NCBI RefSeq assembly: GCF_963678635.1
Contig: NC_087065.1
Coordinates: 28,291,254-28,355,253 of the forward strand
Direction: 5' to 3'
Length of the DNA stretch: 64,000 nt
DNA from: Symsagittifera roscoffensis
Taxonomy: Eukaryota; Xenacoelomorpha; Acoela; Convolutidae
This document shows, one piece after another, positions 11,431 through 23,039 of the stretch. A program made the position numbers and the translations under genes. Each line of letters opens with the position of its first letter. Within the stretch, counting starts at the first letter, position 1. Below the pieces are notes generated by a model, which had not been told where the DNA came from, made no database searches, and saw only the letters and a list, made by a program, of their open reading frames with translations.

Positions 11431-14400
11431 TGAAAGTATAGTGCAAAATTCGAAAAACAAATTGCACCTTGAAAATTCAGGTGAAAATTTAAGCAACTTA
11501 TGTTTTCTTCAATTTTTGTCCAATCATGACCCAATTTGAGAAAACCTTTGACGTTTCAAGTTTTTGTTCGTTTTGTCCAGATAATTTAAATTAGAACTAT
11601 ATATTGCGAAGCAGTTGGCAACCAAATTTCATATAAGCAGAGAGTTGCACCGAGTTTGGACAAAAAATTTTAATGAAAAAAATTTTAATGAAAAGTTTTT
11701 TATTTTGAACTTTTTTGTGATGCTAGATGTTAGAGTTCTATAAAACTGGATAATTGAAGCGTTAAAAACTACAAGTTTTGTGTTTCTGAAGCGTTTTCTT
11801 CAGTCTAAGCTAACAGAATTTTTCTCTTTAGACTTCAATTTTCTGAATAGACATCCCTTCAATCCTAAGATAAGAAAGAAAACAGTGAAATCAAAATAAT
11901 TTTTTCTATTTTCATGACTTGTTTGGGTCGTTTCACTTTTGACCAAAAGTTAACGTTTGTCATTCTCAAAAAAGAAAAATCTATCAATCACGCTTTTTCG
12001 GAATTGAGCTTATTTATCTGCAAGTGCAACCCAATAAACTTCTTAAAAACACAAATTTTATCACAGATGCAAGGCAAAATGATTGCCCTAATTCAGAAAA
12101 ATAATTAATCCGGCAAATTGTTATCAGACAATTTTGCCCAAAAAATCGAGTTTGCAGAGTCTTTGCGGATGTAGTAATAATCAGTAGCGGATATAGGGGA
12201 TGGGGGGCGAACGCCTCCTCCCTTAAAAGAATTTGACTCCCTACCGACGCGAAGGGTCTCTTCTTTGAACTATTTTGAGGTATCCATTTTGGCTGATCTA
12301 AAATTTTTCTAAGGGTGTCTGTGGTGCCAAAGTTTACTATTTTTGAGGGGAAATTGCGCACCAAGCAAACTCGATGTTTTGATCAACATTTCCCAAAACT
12401 TCCTAAAAAGGCGTTTTTGTTCTGTTTTTCAAATATTTGCCTGCGGTGCCTGTTTACTTTTCTCTCTTTTTATTTAACACCAAACGTCCCAAAATGTCGG
12501 TATAATATATGTTATTATAATTATTATGATTTATATCATGATTATAATTTCTTATTGTTTCAGGAAAGGGAGGGTTGGTTGTTTCACTTTTGAAGGCCTT
12601 AAAAACAATGGTTTTTATTTATATTTAAGAAAAAAAAACAATTCAAAATCATGCACTGGGACCAAAAAACATAGGTTGAAAATTAGGAAATAAAAACTGA
12701 AATTTGATAACTGATGTGCAATTAGAATTGAAAATAACTCACTTTTCAAATGCTTCCCGGCAACTTTGAGGTGATCGCCTTGTTCGGCAGATAAACCGTC
12801 TTCAATTATTCGTTCAAACTGAAAGTTCATCAAGTCTGACTTTTTCGGTTTTCGCTCAATTCTAAACAATGTTTTAATAATGAAAAATGAACGCTTTGAA
12901 GTCCCTAAAACTTTTAGAATTGGCAACCGATTTAATATTAAAATTTTCAAACTAAGGTTTTCTTTCAGTTAAAATTGACCAAATTAAAACTTATTTAAAC
13001 CCCGCCCACTGCGACCAAAGATTTGCTTTTACTATTCATGATCCAGCCGTAATCGCATTTTTTTCTCAAACTCCAATCAGCCTTTGGCTCTTTTTCCATT
13101 CGCCCCAAATGGTTTCAACTATCTAACACTCAGAGTAATAACACTACCAATAACCTAGTTAAATTGAAGCACCAAATTCTAAATTTTAAAATGTTGCACA
13201 GAAATAACAAGTTAAATAAGATGAGGAAAAATTGCAAAACCGAGGTAGAAACAAAATTCTAAAATGTCAGTAAAAATGCAAAGTATCTTGTAAAAATTCT
13301 TAAAAAATGCATTTTCAGGGCGGGTAATCACTGTGAGGTATCAAATATTGTTTTTTCACACTTCTTTGGTCGTGGCAGAAACAGTTCGAAGTCGTTTCTT
13401 CGGGCCTCGTCTCCATACTTGCTAAAAGTTAATTTTGGCTTTTCTTCCGATTCAGTTGTATCTTCTGCCATCAATTTGAAGATTTTTTTAAAATAAGAAA
13501 AGGATGATTTTCTTAAATTTAGTATAGCTTGAATTGAATAATGTTGAGATTAACTCCAACGTTCAAACGCTTTGATTAATTGTTTTCAGTAATGTTTGCA
13601 ATAACGAGTTTTTAATTGTTTTCAATACTGTAGAACTGAAACCGAATTCGTATTTTTCTTCTAATTGGTTTTGATGATGTAGAATTGAAAACCACCAGGC
13701 ATTGAAAAAGAAGCAAACGAAAGCACAATCTTTACAGTTTTTCAGCCTCTTACACCGATAATCTCTCTGTGTTTTTGTGTGACTAAGCCAGTGCCACACA
13801 CAAGTGCTGCATTCATACTTGTTGTCGTCATAAAAACTAAGCTTCTGATTGTATGTTCAATCGACTTTTGTTTTCATCACAGTTTGATAAAAGGTATAAT
13901 ACGACCAATAACTGGAATTTCCAGTTCCAGCGACATCTGGAGTTAAATCGCAAAATTCTAGAGTTTAGATACAAAAAAAGGTAGAAACTTGCACATGGTT
14001 TCAAACAAAAGTGTGAGAAGCCGAGCTACTCAGACTTTTTTTGTCATTTAGAAGCTGATCAATCATATCTTTGATCAGGGGGGGGGGGATCTAGGATTTT
14101 CTCGAAGGGGGGGGATTTTCAAAAAATTTTCATAATTTTGTTGAATTTTTTCAGGTCGACCAAATCACTAAAAGGATCATGTTTTGGCCAATTTTTTTTG
14201 TGCATCGATGACAAAACAATTGGCAAAAAAAGGCGTTTTTAGGCACTTTTTGGACAATTTTGACCAAAAAAATTGGTTTTTTTTCAACACCCCCCCTTTC
14301 AAATTAGTATAGATTTGCGCCTTAAAAAATTTTAAGGTCAGCTAGCCAACAATGAAGGTCTTAAAATAGTAAAGTAGTACCAATATAGGTACTCTTTGAG

Positions 14401-14777
14401 TAGTCAGGGGGTGGAATCTTTGAGGGGGGGCAAGATAAAAACCGAGCAAGATAAAACCGAGCAAAGTGTTAATTTTTATACAGATATCGGCGAAAGCAGA
14501 GTAAGGTGTGTTAGAAAGATTGCGATGTATGACAGAACATTCTAAAAATACACAACACGCACTTGGATGAAAATTTTGATCAAATGAACTATAAAAGGTT
14601 ACAGAATTCATGAAAAAGATCCGCAAGAATTTGTTTTGAGAAGATATTTAAAAAAACTGAGTAATTCATTAGCAATAAACTCTCAAATTACTTCTCAAAT
14701 TACATAGACTAGTCGATTCAATATCGTTTTTGGCTCAAGGTTTAGTGAATGAAATTGAAAATGAAAACGCAAAAAAA
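11431..14777. other. Second copy of the leader region
   Basis: This repeats 1-3381 with about 34 bases fewer. The loss includes 23 bp (present at 2734-2756 of the first copy, absent near 14163), flanked by the six-base direct repeat ccaaat. The two exon-like sequences described at 1313-1432 and 1902-2040 are both present. Nothing else is coding. Confidence 0.75.
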
Positions 14778-17700
14778 GCTAACGCGAGATAAATCGATTG
14801 AGATATCGGCTCGATGAGATAATATGAATCAGTAGTGATAGCTTTTGGGTGTGTCCATGAACATAACGAATCACAGCACACTGAATGAAATTAAACAGCA
14901 TGAATAGCTTAGCAAATAGCCCTGGTCAACTACTAAGAGATTATGTTAAAACATACACATTCAAGCCCTAGCCGAGGTCCGCGACGTATCTCGGGACCAA
15001 AGGATGTCGCAGAAATGTCCATCGCCGGTTAAGAAAACCTCCTTTGCGTCAAAGTCTGAGTCACGCAAAGTCACCACAAAAGTCGCGCAAAATCGCAAGT
15101 TTAGATCACCTTCTTTTCACTCCATAATTTTGAAATCTAGATCCTACAGATGTAACAGGTTTTTTTGATCTTTACCGTCCCGAACAATCCATTCAGAGTC
15201 TCATGCCAACACTAGGTTTCCAATCAAACCGAGTTCCCATGGTCAACACTAGAGTTCCCATAGTCAAAACGGAGATTTTCAGTCTCAATGGTCTGAAGAT
15301 TTCAATTTTTGGTTCCAAGGGTGTGAACCGGTCAAATTTCGGTATCAACGCTCTAAACGTGCCAAATTTTAGTCCCTACAGTCTGAAAACAAAACCACGA
15401 CCTCTAATGTTGAGCAATGTCAAACAAAGTTGAAAGTTTGAGAACAAAAAATAATAATTTTTAATCTGGTAAAGTCTGAAAGGCCGAACCAAACCAAACA
15501 AAACACGACAAAGTGGAACAAATTCATTAAAAATCTGTTTCAGCCGGACAAAGACAAGCAAAGACGGATTTCATCCGAAAGTATAAGAAAAAACATTTTG
15601 AGTCGCGAGTGTTGCACCATTTTTTTGAGCCGCGCATAGTCGGGAAATTTCTTCAAGGACTCGCAAAGTTCCGACATACCCATTTTGAGTCGCAATGATC
15701 ACAACATACCCATTTTAAGTCGCTATGATCACAATATACCCATTTTGAGTTGCAATGGTCACGACTTACCCGTGTTGGGTGGCGATGGTTGTGACATAGG
15801 TCACCACTCTCGGCCCAAGAGCTGTAATGCGCTGTGACCTAAATGATTTTTACTGGAAAACTTTTACCAACTGTAGCAATTTTGTTTTAGAAGCAATATC
15901 TTGCTCAAGTTTTTCTGAGTTTTCTGAGTTTTCTCTCTCAGTTTCTCTGAGTTTTATCTCTGTTGTTTTAATTTTCTCGCTGAGAATGTTTCACGTCACA
16001 TGAACAAATTCTTTACTCCGCTTAATCGAGAAAGAGTTCACTAGGATCCAAAACTTAGTGTAGATGAGGAAAACTGGAATTTTCAGACCCGGATTACATT
16101 GGTATGTCATTGAAACCAAATACTGATAGTTCCATAGGAGGTAGCTTTTAGAATGTTTTGTTGGTCTATGTAAAAGTTCTATTGAACTTCGAAGGTGTGT
16201 GTTGTCCAAAGTGAACATTGAAAACAGGCATTTTAGAGAGTAAAATCCTGAGTTTGCGCTTAATTTTGATCCCTAGTTTATGATCAGACAATCGATACCA
16301 AAATTTGGTCTTTCCAGACTTTTGCTAGCAAATGTTGGTATTTTGAGACTTTGCAGAACTAGGCACGGTGTCTTCGACCGGCACTACCGAATGAAAATTA
16401 ACTAAGACCGGCGTAACCAAACCAAACTCGGGTTGAGGTAGCTGCGTTATGATCAAATTGTTAAATTTTCTATGACCAGAGCGTCGCATGTTCAGAGACG
16501 AGAATTCAATTTATTCCATGGGAAACCTGAACGGATTATTTGTGGCCAACAAAAATCCGTTAAGACCTCAGACCTTGACGAGAAAAAATACCGAAAGCAT
16601 CCGCTAGGACTGCGGGGACCAGATATTGACATGTTCAGACCAAGGGGACTCGCAGTGGATTAACGACTAGTTTTTCGATCATGTCGCGAATAAGTTTTTG
16701 ACAATTTGACCATGTCGCGAAAAATTGTTCGACCATGTCGCCTCTTTTTAGCCATACCGTGCAGTAGCGAAGCGGATTCATAGGGCGAAGGACGGGGGGA
16801 GGGGTGTCCTGCCGAATCAAAGGTCCCCCTTTGTTCTGTTTTGAGATATCAATTTTCGGCTGAGAGACCGCAAAAAAAGCTAAAAAAGCTAACGCGAGAT
16901 AAATCGATTGAGATATCGGTTCAATGAGATAATATGAATCAGTTATGATAGCTTTTGGGTGTGTCCATGAACATAACGAATCACAGCACACTGAATGAAA
17001 TTAAACAGCATGAATAGCTTAGCAAATAGCCCTGGTCAACTACTAAGAGATTATGTTAAAATATACACATTCAAGTCCTAGCCGAGGTCCGCGACGTATC
17101 TCGGGACCAAAGGATATTGCGGAAATGTCCATCGCCGGTTAAGAAAACCTCCTTTGCGTCAAAGTCTGAGTCGCGCAAAGTCACCACAAAAGTCGCGCAA
17201 AATCGCAAGTTTAGATCACCTTCTTTTCACTCCATAATTATAAAATCTATATCCTACAGATGTAACAGGTTTTTTGATCTTTACCGTCCCGAACAATCCA
17301 TTCAGAGTCTCATGTCAACACTGGGTTTCCAATCAAACCGAGTTCCCATGGTCAGCACTAGAGTTCCCATGGTCAAACCGGAGATTTTCAGTCTGAATGT
17401 TCAAAAGATTTCAATTTTTAGTTCCAAGGGTGTGAACCGGTCAAACTTCGGTATCAACGCTCTAAACGTGCCAAATTTTAGTCCCTACAGTCTGAAAACA
17501 AAACCACGACCTCCAATGTTGAGCAATGTCAAATAAAGTTGAAAGTTTGGGAACAAAAAAAAAATTTTCTCTGGTAAAGTCTGAAAGGCCGAACCAAACC
17601 AAACAAAACACGACAAAGTTGAACAAATTCATTAAAAATCTGGTTCAGCCGGACAAAGACAAGCAAAGACGGATTTCATCCGAAAGTATAAGAAAAAACA

Positions 17701-18960
17701 TTTTGAGTCGCGAGTGTTGCACCATTATTTTGAGCTGCGCATAGTCGGTAAAGTTCTTCAAGGCCTCGCAAAGTTCCCACATACCCATTTTGAGTCGCAA
17801 TGATCACAACATACCCATTTTGAGTCGCTATGATTACAACATACCCATTTTAAGTCGCTATGATCACAATATACCCATTTTGAGTTGCAATGGTCACGAC
17901 TTAACCGTGTTAGGTGGTGATGGTTGCGACATAGTACACCACTCTCGGCCCAAGAGCTGTAATGCGCTGTGACCTAAATGATTTTCACTGGAAAACTTTT
18001 ACCAACTGTAGCAATTTTGTTTTAGAAGCAATATCTTGCTCAAGTTTTTCTGAGTTTTCTGAGTTTTCTCTCTCAGTTTCTGTGAGTTTTATCTCTGTTG
18101 TTTTAATTTTCTCGCTGAGAATGTTTCACGTCACATGAACAAATTTTTTACTCTGCTTAATCAAGAAAGAGTTCACTAGGATCCAAAACTTAGTGTAGAT
18201 GAGGAAAACTGGCATTTTCAGACCCGGATTACATTGGTATGTCATTGAAACCAAATACTGATAGTTCCATAGGAGGTAGCTTTTAGAATGTGTTGTTGTT
18301 CTATGTAAAAGTTCTATTGAACTTCGAAGGTGTGTGTTGTCCAAAGTGAACATTGAAAACAGGCATTTTAGAGAGTAAAATCCTGAGTTTGTGCTTAATT
18401 TTGATCCCTAGTTTATGATCAGACAATCGCTACCAAAATTTGGTCTTTCCAGACTTTTGCTACCAAATGTTGTTATTTTGAGACTTTGCAGAACTAGGCA
18501 AGGTGTCTTCGACCGGCGCTAACGAATGAAAATTAACTGCGACCGGCGTAACCAAACCAAACTCGGGTTGAGGTAGCTGCGTTATGATCAAATTGTTAAA
18601 TTTTCTATGACCAGAGCGTCGCATGTTCAGAGACGAGAATTCAATTTAATCCATGGGAAACCTGAACGGATTCTTTGTGGCCAACAAAAATCCGTTAAGA
18701 CCTCAGACCTTGACGAGAAAAAATACCGAAAGCGTCCGCTAGGACTGCGGGGACCAGATATTGACATGTTCAGACCAAGGGGACTCGCAGTGGATTAACG
18801 ACTAGTTTTTCGATCATGTCGCGAATAAGTTTTTGACCATTTGACCATGTCGCCTCTTTTTAGCCATACCGCGCAGTAGCGAAGCGGATTCATAGGGCGA
18901 AGGACGGGGGGGGGATGTCCTGCCGAATCAAAGGTCCCCCTTTGTTCTATTTTGAGATAT
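14778..18960 (+). repeat. 2109-bp tandem array, copies 4 and 5
   Basis: Units start at 14778 and 16888, with the same internal order as the first array. Copy 5 has one extra 30-bp cassette (17780-17900 holds four against three elsewhere) and lacks one of the gaccatgtcgcga repeats near 18840. An insertion-free reading frame of 139 codons opens at 17117-17536 in copy 5. It is an extension of the 61-76 codon ORF of the other copies and is probably accidental. Confidence 0.9.
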
Positions 18961-19150
18961 CCATTTTCGGCTGAGAGACCCTAAAAGTTTTCTAAAAGCG
19001 CCTTTGGCGCCAACATTTATTAATGTTGAGGGAAAGCGCGCGCCGAACAAAACGTTATTTTTTGGTCCATATTTTCCAAATCCAAAAAAGGCATGAAAAC
19101 GCCTTTTTTGACCTGTTTTTCTCAAAGTTTTGCCTGCGGCACAAAAAATT
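18840..19150. repeat. Diverged copy of a dispersed element
   Basis: The order agcggattcataggg, a G-run, ttctattttgagatatccattt, a short gap, gcctgcggcac matches the order at 755-1020 with heavy divergence. Antisense translations of both share short phrases (FASVGS versus related text). The tail of every 2109-bp unit (for example 5370-5470) carries the left half of the same element. It looks like an old transposon family that seeded part of the satellite. Confidence 0.45.
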
Positions 19151-19434
19151 TAGCCAACATACGGTTTTTTTAAAGCTTTGAGAGAGCTTGGAAAATCAAT
19201 TTAGTCAACATAAAATTTTTTGAAAATGCGTCCTCCTTATTTGAGAAAATCCTAGATCCGCCAATGATATCGCGTCTATTTTTTTGACCATATCGCGAAA
19301 CCATTCTTACAAAGTCGAGAATATTTTTTGTAACCATATCTCGACCAGTTTTTTGAGAAGGTGCAGACTAACTTTTCAATGCGCTTTTGACCACATCAAA
19401 AGTATTTTCCAGAATCAGCTCTACAAGCACGAAA

Positions 19435-19534
19435 TTTGTCCTTAGAAGCCTAAAAGACCAATCTAGCCCTAAAAAGCGCTTTTCTCTCGGCGCTTTTTAG
19501 GGCTAGTTTGTTCTTGTGGGCTTCCAAGGACAAA
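19435..19534. repeat. 100-nt imperfect hairpin
   Basis: Arms 19435-19479 and 19490-19534 are inverted copies, about 80 percent paired, around a 10-nt loop. The best-paired part is tagccctaaaaagcgc against its complement next to the loop, with tttgtcctt at the base. It may be a small-RNA precursor, a folded transposon end or a cruciform site. No neighbouring ORF is associated with it. Confidence 0.6.
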
Positions 19535-19539
19535 GTGGC

Positions 19540-19918
19540 CCGTCTTCCTCTCCCTGTCTGTCTTTGTCACTCGACATTCTACACATTGTGCGTTTCCGGC
19601 TCATAACAAAGTCGCGAAGCGTGACGTATCTTTACCCCAATTGTTTCTTCTGACTGCTTCCACAAACTGATGCATTCATTTCATTGGCTTACGTATCGCC
19701 ATTACTGCTCTGGTTCAAGGCTTCTTTTGATGTTGCTTCTGAACGCTTGTGTTTTTTACTTTCTTTCGTTTGGTAGATGGCCAGTCCCACAGTATCGATC
19801 GAGTCCCACATCGTTCCTTATGAACTTAAGTGGTTTCCGAGTGGAATCGAACAACCAAGTATCACTCAGTCAAAAGAATACATTTGTTCGTAACATTGAT
19901 TAAATAAATTTTTACATC
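19540..19918. other. Unassigned stretch
   Basis: One open frame of 77 codons (19670-19903) is present but has no protein-like features. I see nothing else. Confidence 0.4.
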
Positions 19919-19980
19919 GAATCTGCAATGGTGTTTTATGTAGTAGTGATGGTTACTATATAAAACACCATTGCAGATTC
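19919..19980. repeat. 62-nt near-perfect hairpin
   Basis: Arms of 27 nt (19919-19945 and 19954-19980) are perfect inverted copies except for one position, which would still pair as G-U in RNA. The loop is 8 nt (gtgatggt). Pairing stops abruptly at both ends. Size and shape fit a microRNA precursor or the stem of a very short foldback transposon. Confidence 0.7.
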
Positions 19981-20184
19981 TATGAACGACTTTTTTAAAC
20001 TGTTCGTGAAAATTCTGACCAGTGATATAAAGTCAACTAACAAACAATGTAAAAGGAACCCGTCGCTTTGTGGTGCAATGTTACACATTATTTACACTTG
20101 TCACAGAATCTCTAGAGAGACAAAATGCACTGCATTACGAGGCCAAACTATGCACTGGATAGGAGCACAATTTTGTGTCTGTAT

Positions 20185-20480
20185 GTTTCTGGATTCCAGA
20201 GACAAATCTTAAAATATATTCCAAAATGTAAGTGGATTCCACAAACAAAATTTCAGTGGATTCCGCATACATATACCTGTAACGTAAATTTTGTCGGCAC
20301 ATTTGTTTTGCTGCAGATTTCACAACAAGCAAATATAGCTAGTTGTTCTGGATTCCGCAACTGTAAGTGGATTCCGCAAAACTTAAGTGGAATCCGCAAA
20401 TGTAAGTGGAATCCGCATAATTTGTATGCGGAATCCGCAAATGCAAGCGGATTCCGCAAATTGTAAGTAGATTCCGCATT
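20185..20480. repeat. Array of the quasi-palindrome ggattccgca
   Basis: About ten copies of agtgga(t/a)tccgcaaa or variants occur in 300 bp, in both orientations because gcggattccgc is close to self-complementary. Inverted pairs form hairpins at 20411-20430 and 20427-20457. Single copies recur at 20590, 27308, 37330 and 37345. The long antisense frame over this region is made by the repeat and is not a gene. Confidence 0.7.
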
Positions 20481-20649
20481 TTTGTTTATTACTGAACTTG
20501 AATATGAACAATTAAAAGGTAGAGGTGGAATATGTAATTTATTATCAATAGGAACGCGCAATTTGAACACAAAAAGACTTATCCATTTCTCAGCGGAATC
20601 CACAAACCAATCATAAAACATTGGTCAACTATACGGTTGTCAAATTTTT

Positions 20650-20955
20650 CGTTTTGGTGTGAAATGGGTTTGAAATGGCTGTTCAGGGTTTGAAATGGCA
20701 GTTCGTGTTTCAAATAGGGGCAGTTAAGTCACTCATCAGTATTTGAGATGAAATGGTTCAGTTATGCATAAGAAATTATCATCAGTATTTGAGATGAGAT
20801 GGTTCAGTTTGAAATGGCAGCTAAATCACTCATCAGTATTTGAGATGAGATGGTTCAGAAATTATCATCGCACTCATCAATATTCGAGATGAGATGGTTC
20901 AGTTGGTTCAGAAATTATCATCGCACTCATCAGCATTTGAAACGAGATAAAGGAC
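20650..20955. repeat. Short tandem repeats with catcagtatttgagatgag
   Basis: Five copies of a unit built on catcagtatttgagatgagatggttcag, with spacers of 10-30 bp, are preceded by three copies of a tttgaaatggc motif. No coding signal. Confidence 0.7.
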
Positions 20956-21130
20956 GACTCGATTATATTTTTTGAAAGCTGAACTGAAATCTCCTCTAAA
21001 AAAACTGGATTAAAAATCCTCGTTTAATTAAAACTGAAAGGTGAAACTTATACAAGCGGTAACTTAAAAATACAGTACAGAAAGTAAAATATTGTTTTTG
21101 AATATGTTTGAGCAAATGGATCAATTTTTC

Positions 21131-21400
21131 TGTCCTTTCTGAAACCTTTTCCTCGAAATCTCCACTTTCGGCAAAGCGTCTGTGTTGTCTCAATGGCTTA
21201 CTCTGGTATTCTTAATCTGGTATTTTTGTTGAATTATTTGTCTCTTCGGCTGTTTTTGCTGTTTCTGAATCCTTTCCCTCGAAAACTCCACCTTCGAGAA
21301 AGCGTCTATGTTGTCTCCAAGTCTCACTATGGTATTCGTAGTCTGGTGTGTATGTTGAAATTTTCTCCAGATAAAGTTTGCGTTTACCTCTCTTATTGAA
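21131..21400 (-). repeat. Two tandem copies of a 132-bp coding-like segment
   Basis: The segments at about 21131 and 21263 are diverged copies sharing gaatcctttccctcgaaa-like text and aaagcgtctgtgttgtctc. On the minus strand each encodes a variant of RQHRRF-x-E-x-G-x-FE-x-K in a charged peptide. It lies just past the 3' end of the Artemis-like gene and could be its variable C-terminal tail, but the reading frame cannot be joined. Confidence 0.4.
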
Positions 21401-21469
21401 TTCAATTTTCTCTTTCCTCATTTTTGTACTCGAATCGTTTGACGTGTTTGGATTCCGATGTTTGAGCGT

Positions 21470-22520
21470 ATTTAAAAAAAAGTTTTCACAGAGTCAAGTG
21501 GAGTATCTTTATCCGGACAACTGAAGGGTGTAATGTTTTTGAACTGCAGACTCGAAAGGAAGTGAACCATTTCTTCAGCTGAAGAGTGCGAAGAATACAG
21601 CACCGAATGGTTCTCTCAGACACAGCTTTAACCAATCTCCCAGGCATTATCTCGTTTTTACTGAAGAACATTGCAGTTGGAATGATTTTAAGCATTTCTG
21701 GACTTGGGATGACCAGCTTGCAAGGCAGTTTTAAGTTCGCAGACGCAGACGACGGCTTGTAGAAATGGATTTTGATACTTTCGCCATCTAAGGTGAGCCA
21801 ATTTTGAATTGACGGAACAAATTTGTACAATTGATACTGACATAATGAAATGTGAACTTAAGTGTTGAATCTAGACGCAAATTCTTTCATCAAAAACTCA
21901 TAACCGTAGCAAGTTTTGTCACAAAACTGGACCACATTGTTTGGAAATGAACAGAGCCATGCGGACACGGCTTGAAAGATGGCTGAAAACAGCTTTCCCT
22001 AAAAGTTATGAAATTGGAATCTGTTTTGCGTCGATGTAAATATTATCAAAACTATGAACAACAGCTTCTTGTAAATTGTCGAAAAGATGATTGATTCGCT
22101 TCGTACGACCAACTTGCCATCTGAAATCGCCAGTAAAAAGGACAGACTTTTCTTTGGAAACTAGTAAGAAAATTATTGAACCTGGACAGTGACGTGCAGG
22201 AATAAGAGTGAAAGTTAGGGTAAGAGTCTCGTCCCCTTCCAATGAAACATTCAATGTTGTCTCCTGACCTGAATCCAGATGTACTATATTTGGATTTAAA
22301 TGAACCTAAAGCGGCAATGCATTTAAGAATGCAGCCAAAAATTTATGACAATAAATTTTCAATTTATAGTGTTTTAACCTTTCGAAGAGCTCAGCCTATT
22401 TGAGGCCCACCATGTGATCTGTGTGACAGTGCGAAAGAAAATAAACCGTAGATTTGAGGTTCTCACCATTGAAGCGATCAATTGAAATCCCAGGAAATTC
22501 TGATATTGGACCGGAAATTT
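21470..22520 (-). pseudogene. Artemis (DCLRE1C)-like nuclease, broken
   Basis: The family is a metallo-beta-lactamase/beta-CASP nuclease that opens DNA hairpins and trims ends in non-homologous end joining. After a ttatttcag acceptor the frame reads EFPGISIDRFNGENLKSTV, then the zinc-binding HCHTDH motif (22411-22437), then ARHCPGS, then FTGDFRW near 22135. Further down come SFPNNVVQFCDKTCYGYEF and YSSHSSAEEMVHFLSSL, matching the C-terminal part of the catalytic core. Breaks: TAG at 22396-22398, TAG at 22306-22308, loss of about nine codons plus a frame change near 22000, TAA at 21858-21860, and a frame change near 21612. The motifs are well kept, so inactivation looks recent. An undetected intron is possible but does not explain the stops, because flanking homology is continuous. 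Confidence 0.75.
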
Positions 22521-22629
22521 CTGAAATAATTATAAAAGAGAAAAGGAGGTATGAACAGTGAGTTAAAAAAAAGAGGATCGAAGATACATTTCTATAGTTT
22601 TTAGGAAAAGAAAAGACCACCAAATTTCG

Positions 22630-23035
22630 ATCGCCATGAGCACGTTTTGAGTGTAAGCATCTATCCTTGGTTATTTTATACAGCCAATATTTTTTTTATC
22701 ATTTGGGCGCATAATTAGGATTACACAAGTGGATCCGAAAAACAATAACAATTAGCTTCAGTAGAGCCAATTTTCTCAAAGTAGAGCAGAGTAAAAAAGG
22801 AATACTTGGAAATTTTAATTTCATAACTATCATTAAAAATATTAAAAATTTATCTAGTTTTAACTACTTTGTAGCGCCAATAAAACAATCAGTAAAGTTC
22901 ATCAGATGAGGCAATAGAGATAACTATGAGGCAAAAATGTAAAAATAACTAAAACTACAGTTCTACATAGAGAAAGAAACAGACGTTGATTGACTGTAAT
23001 TCAGTGACTCTGATAATCATACTGATAAAATGAGG
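22630..23035. other. Unassigned stretch
   Basis: AT-rich, with no exon or repeat that I can support. A first exon of the Artemis-like gene would lie at the left end, but no start could be fixed. Confidence 0.4.
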
Positions 23036-23039
23036 GTCT

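Larger units (their letters stand above)
11431..18960 (+). repeat. Second copy of the 11.43-kb repeat, shortened
   Basis: It repeats the leader of the first copy (11431-14777) and then carries two 2109-bp units. It does not return to the first copy's 8945-11430 tail. At about 18960 it passes into unrelated sequence beginning with a diverged relative of the 760-1030 segment. The second inner unit (16888-18960) carries visibly more substitutions than the others, as expected for a unit at an array edge. Confidence 0.85.

Noticed and set aside
17780-17910. CRISPR-like spaced repeats (30-bp cassettes)
   Set aside because: The whole period is repeat; there are no unique spacers and no cas genes. 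It is a satellite sub-repeat in eukaryotic DNA.
20125-20621. ORFs of 113 and 122 codons on both strands
   Set aside because: Both are produced by the ggattccgca array.
21858-22398. Alternative genetic code with TAA/TAG read as Gln
   Set aside because: TGA stops and frameshifts occur in the same kinds of genes, and TAA and TAG also end plausible exons (24765, 37801). Decay explains the data better.
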